Below are positions 35,093 to 46,001 of a stretch of 64,000 nt of DNA, one piece after another. The position numbers and the translations under genes are program-made. The stretch covers positions 1 to 64,000 of the forward strand of contig JAMYHX010000187.1 in the NCBI GenBank assembly GCA_025529335.1. Direction: 5' to 3'. Position 1 is the stretch's first letter. Every line of letters begins with the position of its first letter. Under the pieces are notes generated by a model. The model was not told the DNA's origin. It did not search any database and saw only the letters and a program-made list of their open reading frames with translations. This DNA comes from Rhizopus sp. PT2906 (Eukaryota; Mucoromycota; Mucoromycetes; Mucorales; Rhizopodaceae).

Positions 35093-36779
35093 TCAATAAG
35101 CAGTGTCTACATATCAATAATAAAAGCTCAGTAACATAAACTGACCAATCATAGTAAGTGTAACTATCATTTTGAATATCTTTATTCTTCTAAATAAAAG
35201 AAACGCAAAGAGTCCCATTGTACTTTCTGTTCATTACCACTACCACAACCACAACTACAACTACAACAAACATCATAACCTTGCGTCAGTCAAATATAAA
35301 GCTATCATCACGTACGCCTTCATTGTTGTGGGTAAGTCTTTGCTATGTCCAAAGAATTGATTGTGTTTGGCCAACACTACATGCACCAGAAAATGCACCA
35401 GAAAATAGGCTAATGCTAAGGGCGCTTCCTTGAGGCACTACCTATGTTGTCACTATACAACGTCACATAGCCAAAGTTCAATCTAAGGCTTGTCCAGTTC
35501 ACTCTGATATAAAATGTGAATTTATCATAATTACACGTGAGCTAAGTAGTCTTTGTTGATCAAACTGACAACATAAAATTAGAATAAATAACAACATTTC
35601 TTTTTTATCTCTTTCTTCCTGAAAATAAACAAGCCAAGTCGGTAACTTTATAAAGCCATGCTTAGTGTTGTGCCACACATTGAAAAGTTTTGCTGGATTA
35701 TATCATAGGTAATAGGTAGAGGTAATGCCTGTAGTATTAGTCTAATTTCTGGTGCATATAGTGTAAAAATCAACGATTATACTTATTTTTTCTGCAATTC
35801 TCGGCATGTTTTTGTGCAGTCTCTATAAGCTGGCGTGTTTTTTGAAGTCTCCTTATATAAGTTGGCTATTCCGGTTGTCAAATATGACACATCAACTAGT
35901 ATGCGTATTTGAGTTGCTAGTTTTGAAATGCAGGCAAAGGTTCAAGGCGTCATTGATCTGGACCTATGTGGCTTTCATATTGCTCACTACATGCCAGTAC
36001 TCATTCAGCATTGGTTGCCTACGTTGGCCCCCTGCTATTCTTGCTTCCTAGAAACTACTAAGAGAGGCTTCAATTGCTCGGTTCGGTGTCTCTGCTGAGG
36101 TGGACAATCAATGTTTACTCAAAGATCTCAATCGGTGAAAGAAAGCACCACATGAATCTATCCGACTACATTTGTCCTCTTTGGAGCATATTTTTCGGGC
36201 TTGGCTTCAGTCGGCTTCCTAGTTACACTCTTTGGTTTTTCCAATGGCTTATTTTTCATATAAGAGGAACGGTGAGTTCTTTTCTTCTCACCATTGTTTT
36301 GGTTATTTAAGCAATCTACAAAATTTACAGAGAACGTAAGATATTATTCTTATCAATCCCTCTTTTAAATAAAGTGCCATTGAAACCAAAGAAATCGTAT
36401 ACAAAATCGTAATTGATCTCACCCTGCAGTGACTCAGAGGGAGGTGGGAGGCTCAAAAAGCCCGTCACTTAGCGATAGTTTGTATTGTTTGGACAATGAA
36501 TTCATAACAGTAGTGAGGGCAAAGTCAAGAATTTTGTCTCCTTTACACGCTTGATTATAGGCATCTTTGACCTAATTCCTAGACAACTGTATATTATAAT
36601 AGTTGGATAGTACTATTGAGTGATTGATGGAAAAGGTTACTTTTTTTTTTTGCTTTAAAACATGTTTATTATGCTGATATTCTCTTGACCAATAAAATCA
36701 TTTGAAAATTTTTCTCATTTTAATGAGAAAAGAGACTTTCATTGACAGCCTTTTTTTTTTTTGATACACATATAAAACC
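35093..36779. other. Gene-poor region with membrane-protein relic
   Basis: Apart from the relic at 35806–36310, I see no intact gene. An ACA/ACT-rich stretch (ACTACCACAACCACAACTACAAC) lies at about 35236–35270. A short minus-strand sequence at about 35120–35170 could encode a signal-peptide-like start for the 34590–35092 pseudogene but has an in-frame stop. Confidence 0.45.
35806..36310 (+). pseudogene. Decayed multi-pass membrane protein gene
   Basis: Plus-strand frame 35806–36051 is hydrophobic (LIWTYVAFILLTTCQYSFSIG). It stops at 36049–36051, but a neighbouring frame at once gives KLLREASIARFGVSAEVDNQ, and a third frame later gives FGAYFSGLASVGFLVTLFGFSNG. These pieces look like consecutive parts of one transporter-like protein split by frameshifts. 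No family can be named. Confidence 0.3.
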
Positions 36780-37981
36780 ATGAGCGGATTAGTTGCTGCA
36801 GCAAAAATAGACAACCATTTAGATGACTTATTTAAGCACTCTGTAAATATATACTTTATACACAAAAGCTATGGTTAACACTTTTATTAGGCTGGTAAAA
36901 GCGAGATCGCCGTAAAGCCTATATTACCACAAGATCTACTGGTAAAAGCAGAGAAAAAGAGAAAAAATCAAGAAAAGAAGGAAGGAAATAGAGCGTTTAT
37001 AGGATTTCAAAAGGCAAAAGAATTATTAGCACAAAAGGTATTGAAATAAAGCTCAAGCACAACTGAGAGTGCTTACACTATAAATAGAGAAAAGCAGAAC
37101 AAGCAGCAGCAGAAGAAGAAGGACCAGAAAAGAAAAAGAAAAAGGTCCTGACAGAAGAAGAAAAGTTAGAAAAGGAAGAACGCACAGTGTTTATAGGCAA
37201 CCTGTCAGTTGCTTGTGTTGAAAAGGTAATTGATGCTTAAATGCATATACACAATTGTATTCACCACTAGTCTTCATATGTATAGGAAGGATATAGACAA
37301 CTCAAGTCAAAATTTAAAGAATTTGGTAAAATCGAATCCATTCGTTTCCGATCTGTTGCATTTTCACAGCCCATGAACCGTAAAGCAGCCTTTCTTGCTC
37401 GTAAACTTCATTCAGATCGCGATGTCTTAAACGCCTACATTGTCTATGAAAAGAAGGAATCAGTTGACAAGGCTGTTGAGTCGAATGGTACTGTATTTAT
37501 GGAAAAGCATTTACGTGTTGATGCCGCAACAAAGAGTAGACAACATGATCGTAAACGATCTGTGTTTCTTGGTGGATTACCTTTTGATATTGAAGAAGAA
37601 GAACTGTGGGAGTTCTTTAAAGAGTGCGGCGATATTGAATTTGTACGTACCATTCGTGATCCTAAAACGAACGTAGGCAAAGGGTTTGGCTATGTGCAAT
37701 TCAAAGATCGTGATAGCGTTGAAGCTGCATTGAATTTAGAAAAAAAGATTCGTGATAAGGTCAAGATTCGTATTCAACGTTGTAAGGTTTCCGTATCTGA
37801 GGGAGGTACACCTGAAAAGAAACCAAAAAAGAAAGGGAAGAAACCTGTCAAGGCATCTGGTAAGACTGGTAAACCTTTACCTAATCCAAAGCGTCATGAA
37901 GGTACTCGTGCTACCAAGGATAGCGGTAATAAATTCAAATTGATCAAGACAAGTAAAAAGAGACAAGGAAAGAAAAAATAA
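36780..37981 (+). CDS. NOP12: Nop12-like nucleolar RNA-binding protein (two RRMs)
   Basis: Four exons (36780–36842, 36891–37037, 37088–37225, 37286–37981) give 347 residues. Nop12 (RBM34 in animals) acts in 60S ribosome biogenesis and 25S/5.8S rRNA folding in the nucleolus. Two RRMs are visible: the first starts at RTVFIGNLSV (about residue 105) and runs to MEKHLRVDAA, with the family's insertion KAAFLARKLHSDRDVLNAYI; the second starts at RSVFLGGLPFDIEEEEL and includes RNP1 KGFGYVQF. The C-terminal 80 residues are Lys/Arg-rich (KKPKKKGKK…KKRQGKKK), fitting nucleolar targeting. All introns are in phase 0. Confidence 0.9.
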
Positions 37982-38813
37982 AATAAAGAGGTTTCTTTAA
38001 ACAATAGCACGTTTCTTTTTTATTATTACTATTTTTCTTATATATAAACACTTTATTCAGAAACTGTTCGCACACATTGCAAGATCAATAACAATTAAAC
38101 ACTTTATGCCCTTTTTATTATTTAAAAAAGACAACATGTAATAATATATAAAATGAGCTTGATATTTTTGAGAAAAGATAAATGTGGTCAAGACTTTATA
38201 ACAAAATGAAAAGTTGTTAGAGAATTTGTTTAAATAGTCTGATCTTGACTTGCTTTTCTTCTTTGGACCAAAAAGCAAGACCAGCTATTCCCCAGTTAGC
38301 TCTAAGGTATGTTATATTCTTTACTCTTGTAAGAAACTGATATGTAGTATCATAGATCATAAAATCGAAAACAGTAACCGGTGTTAGCTGAGGGTAGTTT
38401 GGTTCTTACCAAACCTTGGTCCCATCCGCTCTCTTTCTTGCTCTTCTCTTTTTCTTTTTTTCTTTGCTCTTTCCGAGCCAGTTATCGCTAGCCCTATAAA
38501 TACAATTTGATAAAGATATTAATAACCTTTTTTATAGTTTTACTCACTTTTCTTGTCTCTCTTTTCCTCTTATAAACTCTCTTCTTTATAATGTAAGTAT
38601 TTAATATCAATGTAAATAGCTGATTTACTAATCATTATTTTACTCATCCTTTTGCTTCTTGTGGTCTATCTTTTATCATTATTTGTTGTCTAAAGTTATC
38701 ATTTTTTTATCAATGAATAAAGTGTATGATAGATTCAGCGGAGTACCAAACCAGACTGACACTGGAGTTGTTCAATGTCTTTTTTATTTTTATTCTCTTT
38801 TATATCAAACTCA
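37982..38813. other. Spacer
   Basis: 0.8 kb without a supported gene. The 73-codon minus-strand ORF at 38057–38278 is Lys/Phe-rich and looks like chance in AT-rich DNA. Pyrimidine tracts at about 38430–38475 may belong to the promoter of the DUF2461 gene; two ATGs upstream of 38814 are in a T-rich leader. Confidence 0.55.
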
Positions 38814-39719
38814 ATGCCCGCAGCACGCAAAAGAAAGGCTGTCAACTATGATCAAGAAGCATCAGACAGTGACTTTGTTGAACAAGATACCTCAAAAAGA
38901 CATAAAAAGTCAAAGAGAGAGTTGACATCCGACACTGACGAAGCAAATCTCCAAGACAGCGATCATGAACTTATCTCTCTTCATTCATTCAACCCTGCCA
39001 AAATAAAGATACCACAACCCAAAGGAGGACCATTTGCTGATGCATTATCACCAGACACTCTCATGTTTCTCGCAGAACTTGCAGAAAACAACGATCGAGA
39101 CTTTATGAGAGTCAAAGCCAAAGAATGGGATAAGGCCAAGAGGGACTTTATTGACTTTGTGGGTCTCTTGATGAAGGAGATCCACCAGGTCGATCCTTCG
39201 GTCAGAATGGAAAATGCAGCCAAGGCAGTTTATAGACAGCATCGAGATTTGCGTTTCACAAACGACAAGCGACCTTACAAGTCCAACCTGTCTGCCTCAT
39301 TCTCTCGAACAGGTCGCAAATTTTTGGACGCAGGGTATCATTTATCTGTCAAACCGGGCAATCAGACCTTCTTCGCAGCAGGTCTGTGGCAGCCAAATAA
39401 GAACATGCTGGCAAGTTTACGATCAAGTATCATGCGTAACGCTAGTCTATTGCGTGAAGCACTCTCGACAGAGGCAATCAAAGATGTATTTGATGGAGCG
39501 ACAGTAACAGAGATTCTAAGTGATGAGGATAAATTAAAAATAGCGCCGGCAAATGTTGCAAAGGACCATCCTGAAATTGACTTACTGAGATACAAGAGTT
39601 TTGTCGTAGTCAAGAACTTTACAGATCAAGAAGTAGTATCTGAAGGCTTTGTGGAAAAAGTAATGGACGTTGCAGAGGCACTTGTTCCTTTTGTAGCAGT
39701 TCTTAACTCTTGGGTATAA
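38814..39719 (+). CDS. DUF2461-family protein
   Basis: Single exon, 301 residues. The first about 55 residues are charged and include a bipartite basic patch (KRHKKSKRE), suggesting nuclear import. The rest matches the DUF2461 (TIGR02453) fold: FLAELAENNDRDFMRVKAKEWD, the RxNRD/FTNDKRPYK block, and GYHLSVKPGNQTFFAAGLW. The biochemical role of this family is unknown. I chose ATG 38814, because the upstream ATG at 38775 adds only a Phe/Leu-rich leader. The gene is convergent with the XPB-like helicase, 54 bp between stops. Confidence 0.85.
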   Translation: MPAARKRKAVNYDQEASDSDFVEQDTSKRHKKSKRELTSDTDEANLQDSDHELISLHSFNPAKIKIPQPKGGPFADALSPDTLMFLAELAENNDRDFMRVKAKEWDKAKRDFIDFVGLLMKEIHQVDPSVRMENAAKAVYRQHRDLRFTNDKRPYKSNLSASFSRTGRKFLDAGYHLSVKPGNQTFFAAGLWQPNKNMLASLRSSIMRNASLLREALSTEAIKDVFDGATVTEILSDEDKLKIAPANVAKDHPEIDLLRYKSFVVVKNFTDQEVVSEGFVEKVMDVAEALVPFVAVLNSWV

Positions 39720-39773
39720 AACAAATTCATTGCAATGTATATAAATCATGTTTCTTTATAAAAAGACCCTTTT

Positions 39774-41546
39774 TTATTTGTTATCTCTTTTTCTTTTAGT
39801 ACCAGCATTAACAGGAGTAGTAGTCTCTTCCTCCTCTTCTTCTTCTACTAAAAAGTTTTTAAGTCCTGCCAAATAGCTCACCAATCCTTTCTCTTCTTCA
39901 TCTGTGGCATAAGGACGTTCGCCTGCACCGTGAATTGTACATGTCATAGGATCCGACTTGACTTCATCGTCATTAGGACTACTCTCATCACGGTATACTT
40001 CAACTTCCCAACCACCATCCTTTTCTTGACCCACTTTCCAGATTTGATAACCGTAGCCACAGTCTTCTTCCAAGAACTGACGACGCTTTTCAGAAAACTG
40101 AACTTCATGTGTATTATTGGTAACCAGTGTATAGAATCTAGAGTAAAAGCCTTTTTCATTTCTTTTCTTTGCACGGAGAACACGACCCAAACGCTGAGCT
40201 TCCTGACGACGAGAACCAAAATGGGAAGAGACCTGGATGAGAACTGTTGCTGCGGGTAAATCGAGAGAGGTATCACCAATACGTGAGAGAAACAAGGTAT
40301 TGATTTGTTTAGCTTTAAGTGTTCTGAGGGCAGCAAGTTGGTTCCATGTGAGCTTTTCGTCTGTTTTGGGTACTTCTATTTGAAATCTAGCCAAGAGTTG
40401 ACGAGCATCGTCTGCAGGAGTGCCACCATAGATGAGAGGTCTACCAATTTTTTCAGCATAGAGCTTAAGGGCATCAATGTGATCGCAGTACACGAGCACT
40501 TTATCTCCTTTAGCTTCATGATATTGAATCAAACGTTGACAGATTTGCATCTTTTTGGGATTAAGAATGGCTAACAAACTCTTTAAATGATGCGCCTGGC
40601 CTAAGAGATTATTACCCATCTGAACAGAGTCATAAGCGCTCTGAGTGATAGGGTTCATATCAGACTCGACTTGAGTACAGATGACTTTAGCAATATAACC
40701 TTTATCAGCGAGTTCTTTCCATTTAGCGTGATATAAAGTCGGTCCGACCAAAGTATCCAGATCACCAATCTTTTCATCTTCACGCAGCATAGTAGCTGTG
40801 AGGCCCAGTCTGACCTTGGTCTTAATCTTTGAAATTGCCTTTGAATAATTGTTTGCAGGCACACAGTGAACCTCATCAAGAATGACAAGTCCCCACTCAG
40901 TTTTGTCAATAAAGGTACTCATTCGTTTGGAATCAGCTGTTCGATTTTTACTGTCGACAAGCATGGTATAGGTCGTAAACAAGACACCTGTGGGACCATT
41001 ATAAGGCCATTTTTTGGCACCAGCAAACATACCGGTCTTTGAGGCCATCAAGGTTGTAAATCTTAGGAATTCTTTAGAAAACTGTTCGGCAGCAATAATG
41101 GTGGAACAAACAACGAGCACAGGCTTCTTAATCGCAGTGGCTACCAGGATAGACGTCAAGGTCTTTCCTGCACCACAAGGCAACACAATGATACCAGAGT
41201 GAGCAACATGGTCTTGTTTGTTTTCGCTCGATCTGTCAATGATGGCATCGACTGCTTCTTGCTGGTAAGGACGTATTTCAATGTCAGGTTTAAGATCCAT
41301 GTCAAGGATGGGACCGGTTTTGTCTGCTTCGAATTTATAATCTGCTAATGCTGCTTTGGGTCTTGGTGCTGTTGTCACTTTCTTTGTGATGACGGCAGGT
41401 GCCTCTGCTGGATCTTTTTCAATTGCAGCTTGTTCTATAGTTTCTATTTTGGTTGCTTCCTCATTTTGCTTTTTTCTTTCTTGAACAAAGGCAAGTAGAT
41501 CGGATATTCTCCTTTGTCGATCGTTGTCAATTGTTGATAATACCAT
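39774..41546 (-). CDS. Short XPB/Ssl2-like DNA helicase
   Basis: Single exon, 590 residues. XPB/Ssl2 is the 3'–5' DNA translocase of TFIIH used in transcription initiation and nucleotide-excision repair. All helicase motifs are present: Q-region IRPYQQEAV, Walker A LPCGAGKT, ILDEVHCVPA, the XPB-specific RED motif in TATMLREDEKI, and the GDTSLDLPAA and RRQEAQRLGRVLRAK blocks. However, canonical fungal Ssl2 is about 800 residues, and here only about 90 low-complexity residues precede the helicase core, so most of the N-terminal domain is absent. An in-frame stop lies directly upstream of the ATG, confirming the start. Lack of introns is unusual for a gene of this length here. Probably a paralogue rather than the sole TFIIH subunit. 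Confidence 0.85.
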   Translation of the reverse strand: MVLSTIDNDRQRRISDLLAFVQERKKQNEEATKIETIEQAAIEKDPAEAPAVITKKVTTAPRPKAALADYKFEADKTGPILDMDLKPDIEIRPYQQEAVDAIIDRSSENKQDHVAHSGIIVLPCGAGKTLTSILVATAIKKPVLVVCSTIIAAEQFSKEFLRFTTLMASKTGMFAGAKKWPYNGPTGVLFTTYTMLVDSKNRTADSKRMSTFIDKTEWGLVILDEVHCVPANNYSKAISKIKTKVRLGLTATMLREDEKIGDLDTLVGPTLYHAKWKELADKGYIAKVICTQVESDMNPITQSAYDSVQMGNNLLGQAHHLKSLLAILNPKKMQICQRLIQYHEAKGDKVLVYCDHIDALKLYAEKIGRPLIYGGTPADDARQLLARFQIEVPKTDEKLTWNQLAALRTLKAKQINTLFLSRIGDTSLDLPAATVLIQVSSHFGSRRQEAQRLGRVLRAKKRNEKGFYSRFYTLVTNNTHEVQFSEKRRQFLEEDCGYGYQIWKVGQEKDGGWEVEVYRDESSPNDDEVKSDPMTCTIHGAGERPYATDEEEKGLVSYLAGLKNFLVEEEEEEETTTPVNAGTKRKRDNK

Positions 41547-42018
41547 GCTTGTGATTTATATGCAAAGAATAAGAAGCTCTAATGAAAGTAAGAAAAAAGA
41601 TGATAAATACTCCAAAAGAAAGAAAAAAGAAGAGGGATGTGATATAAAAGCTCTGTGTGTTTGTGGCGCAACCAACTCTTTGGAAGTTGTCACAGTTCAA
41701 TCTCAGTGGTTCTGTTTGCAGAATTTACGATCAACCAATGAAATAGCTACTCTATTAAATATACTTGGATGAACTATGTTCAATGATTACATTGGGTTCC
41801 TTTTTCTTTCTTTCTTTCTACTAAGCATAAAGTAAATATAAAAGATATATCTTTTAAAAAAGAAGGCTTTTTGAGTTTAGAAGAATAACAACAGCGCTTT
41901 TTTATTGTTGCACATACACCATTTCATATGCGATTCCCAGCCTTTGCTTCTTCCTTTCTTTTTAAAACTGACTTTTTTTTTTTCCTAGTCAATTCCCATT
42001 GTTTTCTTTTTCTTAATC
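41547..42018. promoter_or_regulatory. Shared divergent promoter region
   Basis: About 470 bp separates the starts of the XPB-like gene (minus) and the small surface protein (plus). It is AT-rich with a CTTT tract (about 41800–41820) and a T-run directly before the plus-strand gene. The ORF at 41524–41772 overlaps the helicase start and is unlikely to be real. Confidence 0.45.
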
Positions 42019-42501
42019 ATGGTTCGTTTACATCAACTAGTCGCTTTCTGTATATTCTTTCATCAGTGTGCAGCACAATTAGGAGCAGAGATATTTTATC
42101 CTGAAAATAATGCTACAATCACTCCTGGAGAGAAGATTAATACACAATTTAGATACAATAATATGGGGCCAGGTCAATATACATTAGATATAAACCTTTG
42201 GAAAGATAGTGCAGCAAGAGAATTGGCTTATAATGTGGCAAAGGGAGTCTCTCTTCCAGAAGGAAATATATCAGGCACTCATAATGACTTTTCTATGAAT
42301 GGAACTTACAGCTGGACTGTGCCTCATGGTTTGGATGAATTGATCTACTTGACAGTACATGCTAATGTCACACATCAAGGATCAGTTCTTGCTATGCGAT
42401 CAAATTTTGTTATGCTTCATGTCAATAGCGCTCTTTCTCATCTACCAATGCCTTCATGGATGCTCTTGATATTTACTATTTTTATTCTTACCATCCTTTA
42501 A
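42019..42501 (+). CDS. Small GPI-type surface protein, Kre9/Knh1-like fold
   Basis: Single exon, 160 residues. Signal peptide at residues 1–19 (…FHQCAAQ). The middle part (about residues 22–125) begins IFYPENNATITPGEKINTQF, which resembles the Kre9/Knh1-type extracellular domain starting with P-x-n-G-T-I-T-x-G. It has four or five N-glycosylation sites. The C-terminus is a strongly hydrophobic tail (WMLLIFTIFILTIL) without charged residues after it, fitting a GPI-anchor signal. Likely located at plasma membrane or cell wall. Function in the family (beta-glucan assembly) is only suggestive. Confidence 0.7.
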   Translation: MVRLHQLVAFCIFFHQCAAQLGAEIFYPENNATITPGEKINTQFRYNNMGPGQYTLDINLWKDSAARELAYNVAKGVSLPEGNISGTHNDFSMNGTYSWTVPHGLDELIYLTVHANVTHQGSVLAMRSNFVMLHVNSALSHLPMPSWMLLIFTIFILTIL

Positions 42502-42912
42502 AGTCCTCTCCTTTTTTTTGCCACTTGATAAAATAAAGGGTGCGTCAAGTAATTTATTTGGGATCAGCATATTGTTATGCACATGCAGTAGAGATCAACT
42601 CTCTCCTTCTCTTTTTTTTTTTTTAGGCGCGCTTTCATATCATTTTAGTTTATAATTCTCTCCATGTGAAAAATGGGAAAAAAGGAGGGGTGTTGTATAT
42701 ATTTGGAAATAAAAGTGATGCCAAAGTACAAAAGGGTAACTAAAAACGATGTCACACCGGCCCAAACAGCAACTGGTTGTCTTACCCCTTAAAGATGTGT
42801 CCGCTGCCCCTTTTAATAACTTTTCAATGTCACACTTTCATAAAAAAAAATAGCGCCCTTTTTATTTTTATATTTTTTTTTTATTTCTTTCTCCCCTTTT
42901 TGAATCAAAATC
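42502..42912. other. Spacer
   Basis: 0.4 kb of promoter for the repeat protein. T-runs at about 42611–42624 and 42870–42890 and an AGGCGCGC word. No coding potential. Confidence 0.6.
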
Positions 42913-44338
42913 ATGGCAAAGAAGAACGGTGGCAACAAGAAAAAGAACGCTCGTAAGAACAATAAGAAGACGACGCCCACTCAATCTACAACACCTTCTG
43001 TGACTGGATCCAATAGCTCATCTACTGAGAAGCTGCCTTTAGAACAAAACAACGCGATTGATTCAAAAGTTACTCCTCAAATTGAAGAACCCAAGGTCAA
43101 CACAGAGTCAATTGATTCCGAAAAGGTTAAGTCTGATGATCCCAAGGAAGAAGTCTTGGGACAAGAAGAAACTAAGCCTTTGGAGGAAAAGATGGGTGAC
43201 AATCAGGAAAACGAATCTAAATCTCAAAAGGTCGTACCAGAGGAACCACAACTCGAGACTAAGGCTACACAGCCCATCGTACAGATTGCTGATGAAACGA
43301 ACGTAGCCGAAACAGTTCCTGCACCTGAAACAAAGACTGTTGTGGCTGAGGAAAGCAAGCCTTCTGAAGTTAAAGAGGAAGTAGCCAAGCCTGTTGAAGA
43401 CAAACCTGAGCAAGTAAAGACGGAAGAGGTAGTTAAATCTAAAGTTGAGGAAGCCAAGGCTGAAGAAACTGTCCGATCTAATGATGAAGCCAAGGTTGAA
43501 GAAATAAAGGTACAAGATGCTCCTAAGCCTGAAGAAACTCAAGTTGAGCAATTGGAAGTGAAAGAAATCAAGACTGAACAAGTCAAGACTGAAGAAGTCA
43601 AATCCGAACAAGTCAAAACTGAAGAAGTCAAATCCGAAGAAATCAAGACTGAAGAGGTCAAGACTGAAGCAATCAAGGCTGAAGAAACCAAGACCGAGGA
43701 AACCATTAAAGAGCCAAAGGCCGAGACTACAGAAGTAGAGGTTGAAGGAGCTAACGCTTTTGTAAAAGAGGAAGAGAAGCAGCCCCCTATCAAGGAAAAC
43801 AAAGACAATGAAGATATCCCTGCTTCTGAAGAGAACAAGGAGCAGCTGGAATTACCAAAAGAAGAAAACACGATCGAGACCGCTGTAACGAGTGACCAAT
43901 CTCAAATGAGTAATGAACAAACTAAAGTCACTAAAAGTGAGTCCTCTATCAAGGAGTCTCACAGCATCCTGACAGAAGGAGCAAGCTCTACTATCAAATC
44001 ATCAACAACCACTGCTAATGAATCAAACAAGTCATTCATCAAGAGAAGTAAAAGTGTCATTGGAACACTTGGTGGTTCCCAGAAGAATGTGACAAAGAGA
44101 AAATCACAACTTTTGGGATTGTTCAAGCGTAGTGAAAAGGTAATTATACATAATAAAGAGATGTGCATGAATATTAACTATTAATAAATAGGACAACATG
44201 AACACACCTCCTATGCCCAGTTTACCTGCAACAATTGAAGAAGTATCTGAAAAGAAAGAGATTAAGCCAGAAAAGAAGGTGAAATCACGTAAATCATGGA
44301 TGTTCTGGAAATCATCCATGACTACTATTAAGCAATAA
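42913..44338 (+). CDS. Acidic/basic repeat protein with TEEVK-type repeats
   Basis: Two exons (42913–44139, 44192–44338) give 457 residues. The N-terminus is Lys/Asn-rich (MAKKNGGNKKKNARKNNKK). About residues 130–290 are dominated by Glu/Lys/Val repeats such as TEEVK, SEQVK and TEEIK in five- or ten-residue spacing. The C-terminal part is Ser/Thr-rich with a basic end (RKSWMFWKSSMTTIKQ) conserved across the splice. Composition predicts an extended, highly charged chain. No enzymatic domain is seen. Strong codon regularity in the repeats (GAAGAAGTCAA…) suggests recent slippage growth. Ribosome- or cytoskeleton-associated roles are possible but unproven. Confidence 0.75.
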
Positions 44339-44642
44339 TCATTAATACTTTGTACACTTTTTTTTTCTTCTTTTTTACGCATATTAATTTCTTAAATATT
44401 AAAAGGCGGTTAATAAATACACATCATTCGCTTTTGTTAATCATGAACACGTATTTCAAAAGGGAATGAAAATGTACTTCATTAAGGAAATGACATAGTG
44501 CAAATAGACACTCCTTTCAAGTAAATAAAGTTGCATTTATCAATAGCAAAAAAAAAAAAAAAAAAAAAAGATGTGATCAAATTACGGTCACAAATATTAC
44601 TTTTTTTTCGAATGTTATTTTCATGGCCCTTTTTTTCTTAAA
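44339..44642. other. Spacer with poly-A run
   Basis: 3' flank of the repeat protein and promoter of cardiolipin synthase. It contains a run of 22 A at 44548–44569. Confidence 0.6.
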
Positions 44643-45846
44643 ATGACATTGCAATCTCACTGTCTGTTGACTTCCATCATAAAGAGACCTATTTTGGTTC
44701 ATAATATTTCCCAAATAAAGCATGCAGTGAAGCCTCTGCACGTTAATTTTGGATTATCCAAGACATCCTCTATCAGGTTAACAAGGTAACCTCCCTCTTT
44801 TTTTTTTGTGGAAACCCCCTCTCAAGACTTATTTTATATAGACTCGATACCTTTGTACCCCTTCAACGTACATTTATTTCAATTAAGCACAATTATAGTT
44901 TACGTAGAGAGGAAGAGAAAAGAAAAGAAAAAAAGCTTACACTTCCTACAGGCATAAAAAAAGTAAGGAGAGAAAAGGGGAGAGGATAAAAGGGCTTATT
45001 ATGTTTATCAAATAAATAGGAGCTTCGAGAGAACATTTACACCATTCCCAATTTGTTAACGTTTGGCAGGTTGTTAGCAGCACCCTATATTGGCTATTTA
45101 ATACTTGAACGCGATTATAATATGGCTTTGGGATTGTTTGCCCTGGCAGGGTTCACCGATATGGTAACACAACCCATCATTTATTTCTATGGCAACTAAC
45201 TTTAATAAGCTGGATGGATATATTGCTAGGAAATACAACATGCGGACACTTTTAGGGACCATTATTGATCCAGCAGCTGATAAAGCACTCATGACAGTGA
45301 TGACAGTGACATTGACTATGGAAGGAGTTATACCATGTATAGGAATAATTCGCAGGTTGTGCTCATGAAGTGATTTTAACGTCATACGATAGTGCCACTT
45401 GCAACGGTTATACTAGGAAGAGACCTTGGATTGGTGATATCAGCATTTTATTATAGATACATCTCTTTGCCTGAGCCAGTAAGAAAATATATAAAAAAAA
45501 AGATAAAGCAAAGATAATGGAGATTGATCTATTGACTCTCCTTAAAATAGAAAACAATTGCACGTTATTTTGATGGATCTATTCCTTCAGCAGAAGTGAA
45601 ACCAACACAAATTAGTAAAGTCAATACAGCACTACAGTTGCTTTTAATGGGATGTTCTTTGACTACTGTAACAGTGAATGTACCTTCAGCTGAAGCAATG
45701 ACTGCATTACAGTAAGTGATTTATCCTTAAATTACAAAACAAAGGGTTGATTATGTATAAATAGATGGATTGTTGGAGGCACAACTATCTGGTCAGGGGC
45801 AAGCTATCTATTCTCAAAAGATGCTGTACGAATACTGAAAAAATAG
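44643..45846 (+). CDS. CRD1: Mitochondrial cardiolipin synthase
   Basis: Seven exons (44643–44785, 44842–44962, 45020–45163, 45210–45336, 45393–45478, 45551–45711, 45765–45846) give 287 residues. It joins CDP-diacylglycerol to phosphatidylglycerol in the inner mitochondrial membrane. The CDP-alcohol phosphotransferase signature D-x2-DG-x2-AR-x8-G-x3-D-x3-D is complete and spans exons 3–4 (FTDM/LDGYIARK…GTIIDPAADK). The N-terminal about 75 residues are basic, Ser/Arg-rich and without acids (e.g. SKTSSIRLTR), a good mitochondrial presequence. ENIYTIPNLLTFGRL precedes the first membrane helix; further helices follow in exons 5–7. Small exons mean no long ORF shows it; I assembled it from splice sites. 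Confidence 0.9.
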
Positions 45847-45856
45847 AAGAAAAAAG

Positions 45857-45881
45857 TTTTTTTTTTTTTTTTTTTTTTTTT
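45857..45881 (+). repeat. Run of 25 T
   Basis: Uninterrupted T-run 10 bp after the cardiolipin synthase stop, followed by a CTTT repeat at about 45917–45937. May assist nucleosome exclusion between the two genes. Confidence 0.85.
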
Positions 45882-46001
45882 GGTAACATTTTTAAGCAGG
45901 GAGCCATTTCTCTTCCTTTCTTTCTTTCTTTCTTTCTCTTGTTTTATAAACTGTCTACACACACATCCTTCTCCCTCATTTTTCACTCTTTTTTATAAGT
46001 A

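Noticed and set aside
43108..43871. Long antisense ORFs within the TEEVK repeat protein.
   Set aside because: Produced by the low-complexity repeat; Ser/Leu/Phe-rich translation mirrors the sense repeats.
45857..45998. Poly-T and CTTT repeats considered as a possible retrotransposon poly-A tail (minus strand).
   Set aside because: No coding remnant or target-site duplication beside it; many similar tracts occur before genes throughout the window.
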